Shown piece by piece: positions 13,246-13,843 of a DNA stretch of 13,843 nucleotides. The position numbers and the translations under genes are program-made. The DNA comes from JAENWH01 sp038248745 (GTDB lineage: Bacteria; Bacillota; Clostridia; Peptostreptococcales; Anaerovoracaceae): the NCBI GenBank assembly GCA_038248745.1, contig JBBRXC010000035.1:1-13843 (forward strand), in the 5' to 3' direction. Below the pieces are notes generated by a model. The model did not search any database. It worked only from the letters and a program-made list of their open reading frames with translations, and had not been told where the DNA came from. The first letter of the stretch is position 1; every line of letters starts with the position of its first letter.

Positions 13246-13843
13246 TACAGCTACTATGCCTTTCTACAACTTCATCAATACCGCCGGCAAACAGGAACAG
13301 TGCCTCTGGTATCTCGTCATGTTTTCCGTCTAATATTTCTCTAAAGCCTCTAATTGTTTCTTTTAGCGGCAAATATTTACCAGGCATGCCAGTAAACTGC
13401 TCCGCAACACTGAACGGCTGAGATAAAAAACGTTGAATTTTTCTTGCTCTAGAAACAACCAGTTTATCTGAGTCAGAAAGCTCATCCATCCCAAGGATTG
13501 CAATGATATCCTGCAAATCTTTATACCTTTGCAATACTTCCTGAACGTCTCTCGCCGTATCATAGTGGTCATTACCAATGATAAGCGGATCCATTATTCT
13601 TGAAGTTGATTCAAGTGGATCAACCGCCGGATAAATGCCAAGTTCCGTGATTGAACGGGAAAGAACCGTCGTTGCATCCAGATGGGCAAATGTGGTGGCT
13701 GGCGCAGGGTCAGTTAAATCATCCGCTGGCACATAAATGGCCTGAACAGATGTGATGGAACCTTTCTTTGTGGATGTAATTCTTTCTTGCAATGCGCCCA
13801 TCTCTGTAGCAAGGGTAGGCTGGTATCCAACTGCTGAAGGGAC
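13238..13843 (-). CDS. atpD: F1F0 ATP synthase beta subunit, C-terminal part (cut by window edge)
   Basis: Beta carries the catalytic nucleotide sites of F1. Only the last 201 residues are visible; the frame is open to the right edge, so the internal ATG at 13801 is not the start. Diagnostic blocks are PSAVGYQPTLATEMGALQER (the first complete stretch), VQAIYVPADDLTDPAPATTFAHLDATTVLSR split over two adjacent segments, YPAVDPLESTSR, RYKDLQDIIAILGMDELSD (the DELSEED-type helix that touches gamma), and QPFSVAEQFTG, which holds the adenine-pocket phenylalanine. The Walker A motif lies outside the window. The C-terminus after IDEVVER (HSSCNV) is short and unremarkable. Whether the enzyme uses protons or sodium depends on subunit c, which is not here. 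Confidence 0.97.
   Translation of the reverse strand, partial: VPSAVGYQPTLATEMGALQERITSTKKGSITSVQAIYVPADDLTDPAPATTFAHLDATTVLSRSITELGIYPAVDPLESTSRIMDPLIIGNDHYDTARDVQEVLQRYKDLQDIIAILGMDELSDSDKLVVSRARKIQRFLSQPFSVAEQFTGMPGKYLPLKETIRGFREILDGKHDEIPEALFLFAGGIDEVVERHSSCNV

Noticed and set aside
1..13843. CRISPR array, insertion sequence, tRNA or phage genes
   Set aside because: No regular repeat-spacer pattern, transposase motif, cloverleaf or integrase was seen. All longer frames are either housekeeping-type genes or shadows of them.

Overview
This window looks like a chromosomal segment of a low-GC, Gram-positive anaerobe of the Clostridia. The basis is strong AGGAGG-type ribosome sites, A/T-rich promoters with extended -10 boxes (TGN-TATAAT), a large single-chain type PurL, a B. 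subtilis-type ScpA/ScpB pair, a split ThrE/YjjP-YjjB transporter and an F1 ATP synthase tail. The epsilon subunit sequence suggests the amino-acid-fermenting Clostridia (Anaerovoracaceae-like), but that is a guess from memory. No mobile element, CRISPR array, tRNA or rRNA was seen.

Layout, left to right. (1) The 5' part of purL (minus strand, cut by the left edge) has its own promoter and possible PurR-type boxes. (2) A minus-strand operon mtnA - EamA transporter - scpA - scpB joins methylthioribose-1-phosphate salvage, an exporter and the condensin accessory proteins. It has one promoter at about 4540 and one terminator at 1086-1110. (3) Three single-gene minus-strand units follow, each with its own hairpin terminator: a secreted lytic transglycosylase with a stalk domain, putrescine aminotransferase patA, and an orphan CofE-like (F420-0:glutamate ligase family) protein. 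(4) Divergent from the last of these is a plus-strand operon of four tightly packed genes: yjjP-like, yjjB-like, feoA and feoB. (5) Convergent to feoB is the tail of the ATP synthase operon: atpD (cut by the right edge) and atpC, on the minus strand.

The most notable points lie in the feo part. The FeoB G domain has lost the Walker A lysine (GNPSVGLTT), the switch I threonine and the switch II aspartate (ELPG), while the membrane-gate motifs are intact. The gene is also the fourth member of a translationally coupled operon that starts with a two-piece ThrE-type exporter. Between feoB and atpC is a 227-base gap with three unusual structures: a 63-base trinucleotide tract, a hairpin whose two arms are each a perfect DnaA box, and two near-identical 31-base hairpin units in tandem.

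No intergenic stretch exceeds 300 bases. The longest are 7336-7620, 8821-9095, 5715-5973, 881-1118 and 12587-12813, and what each holds is listed below.
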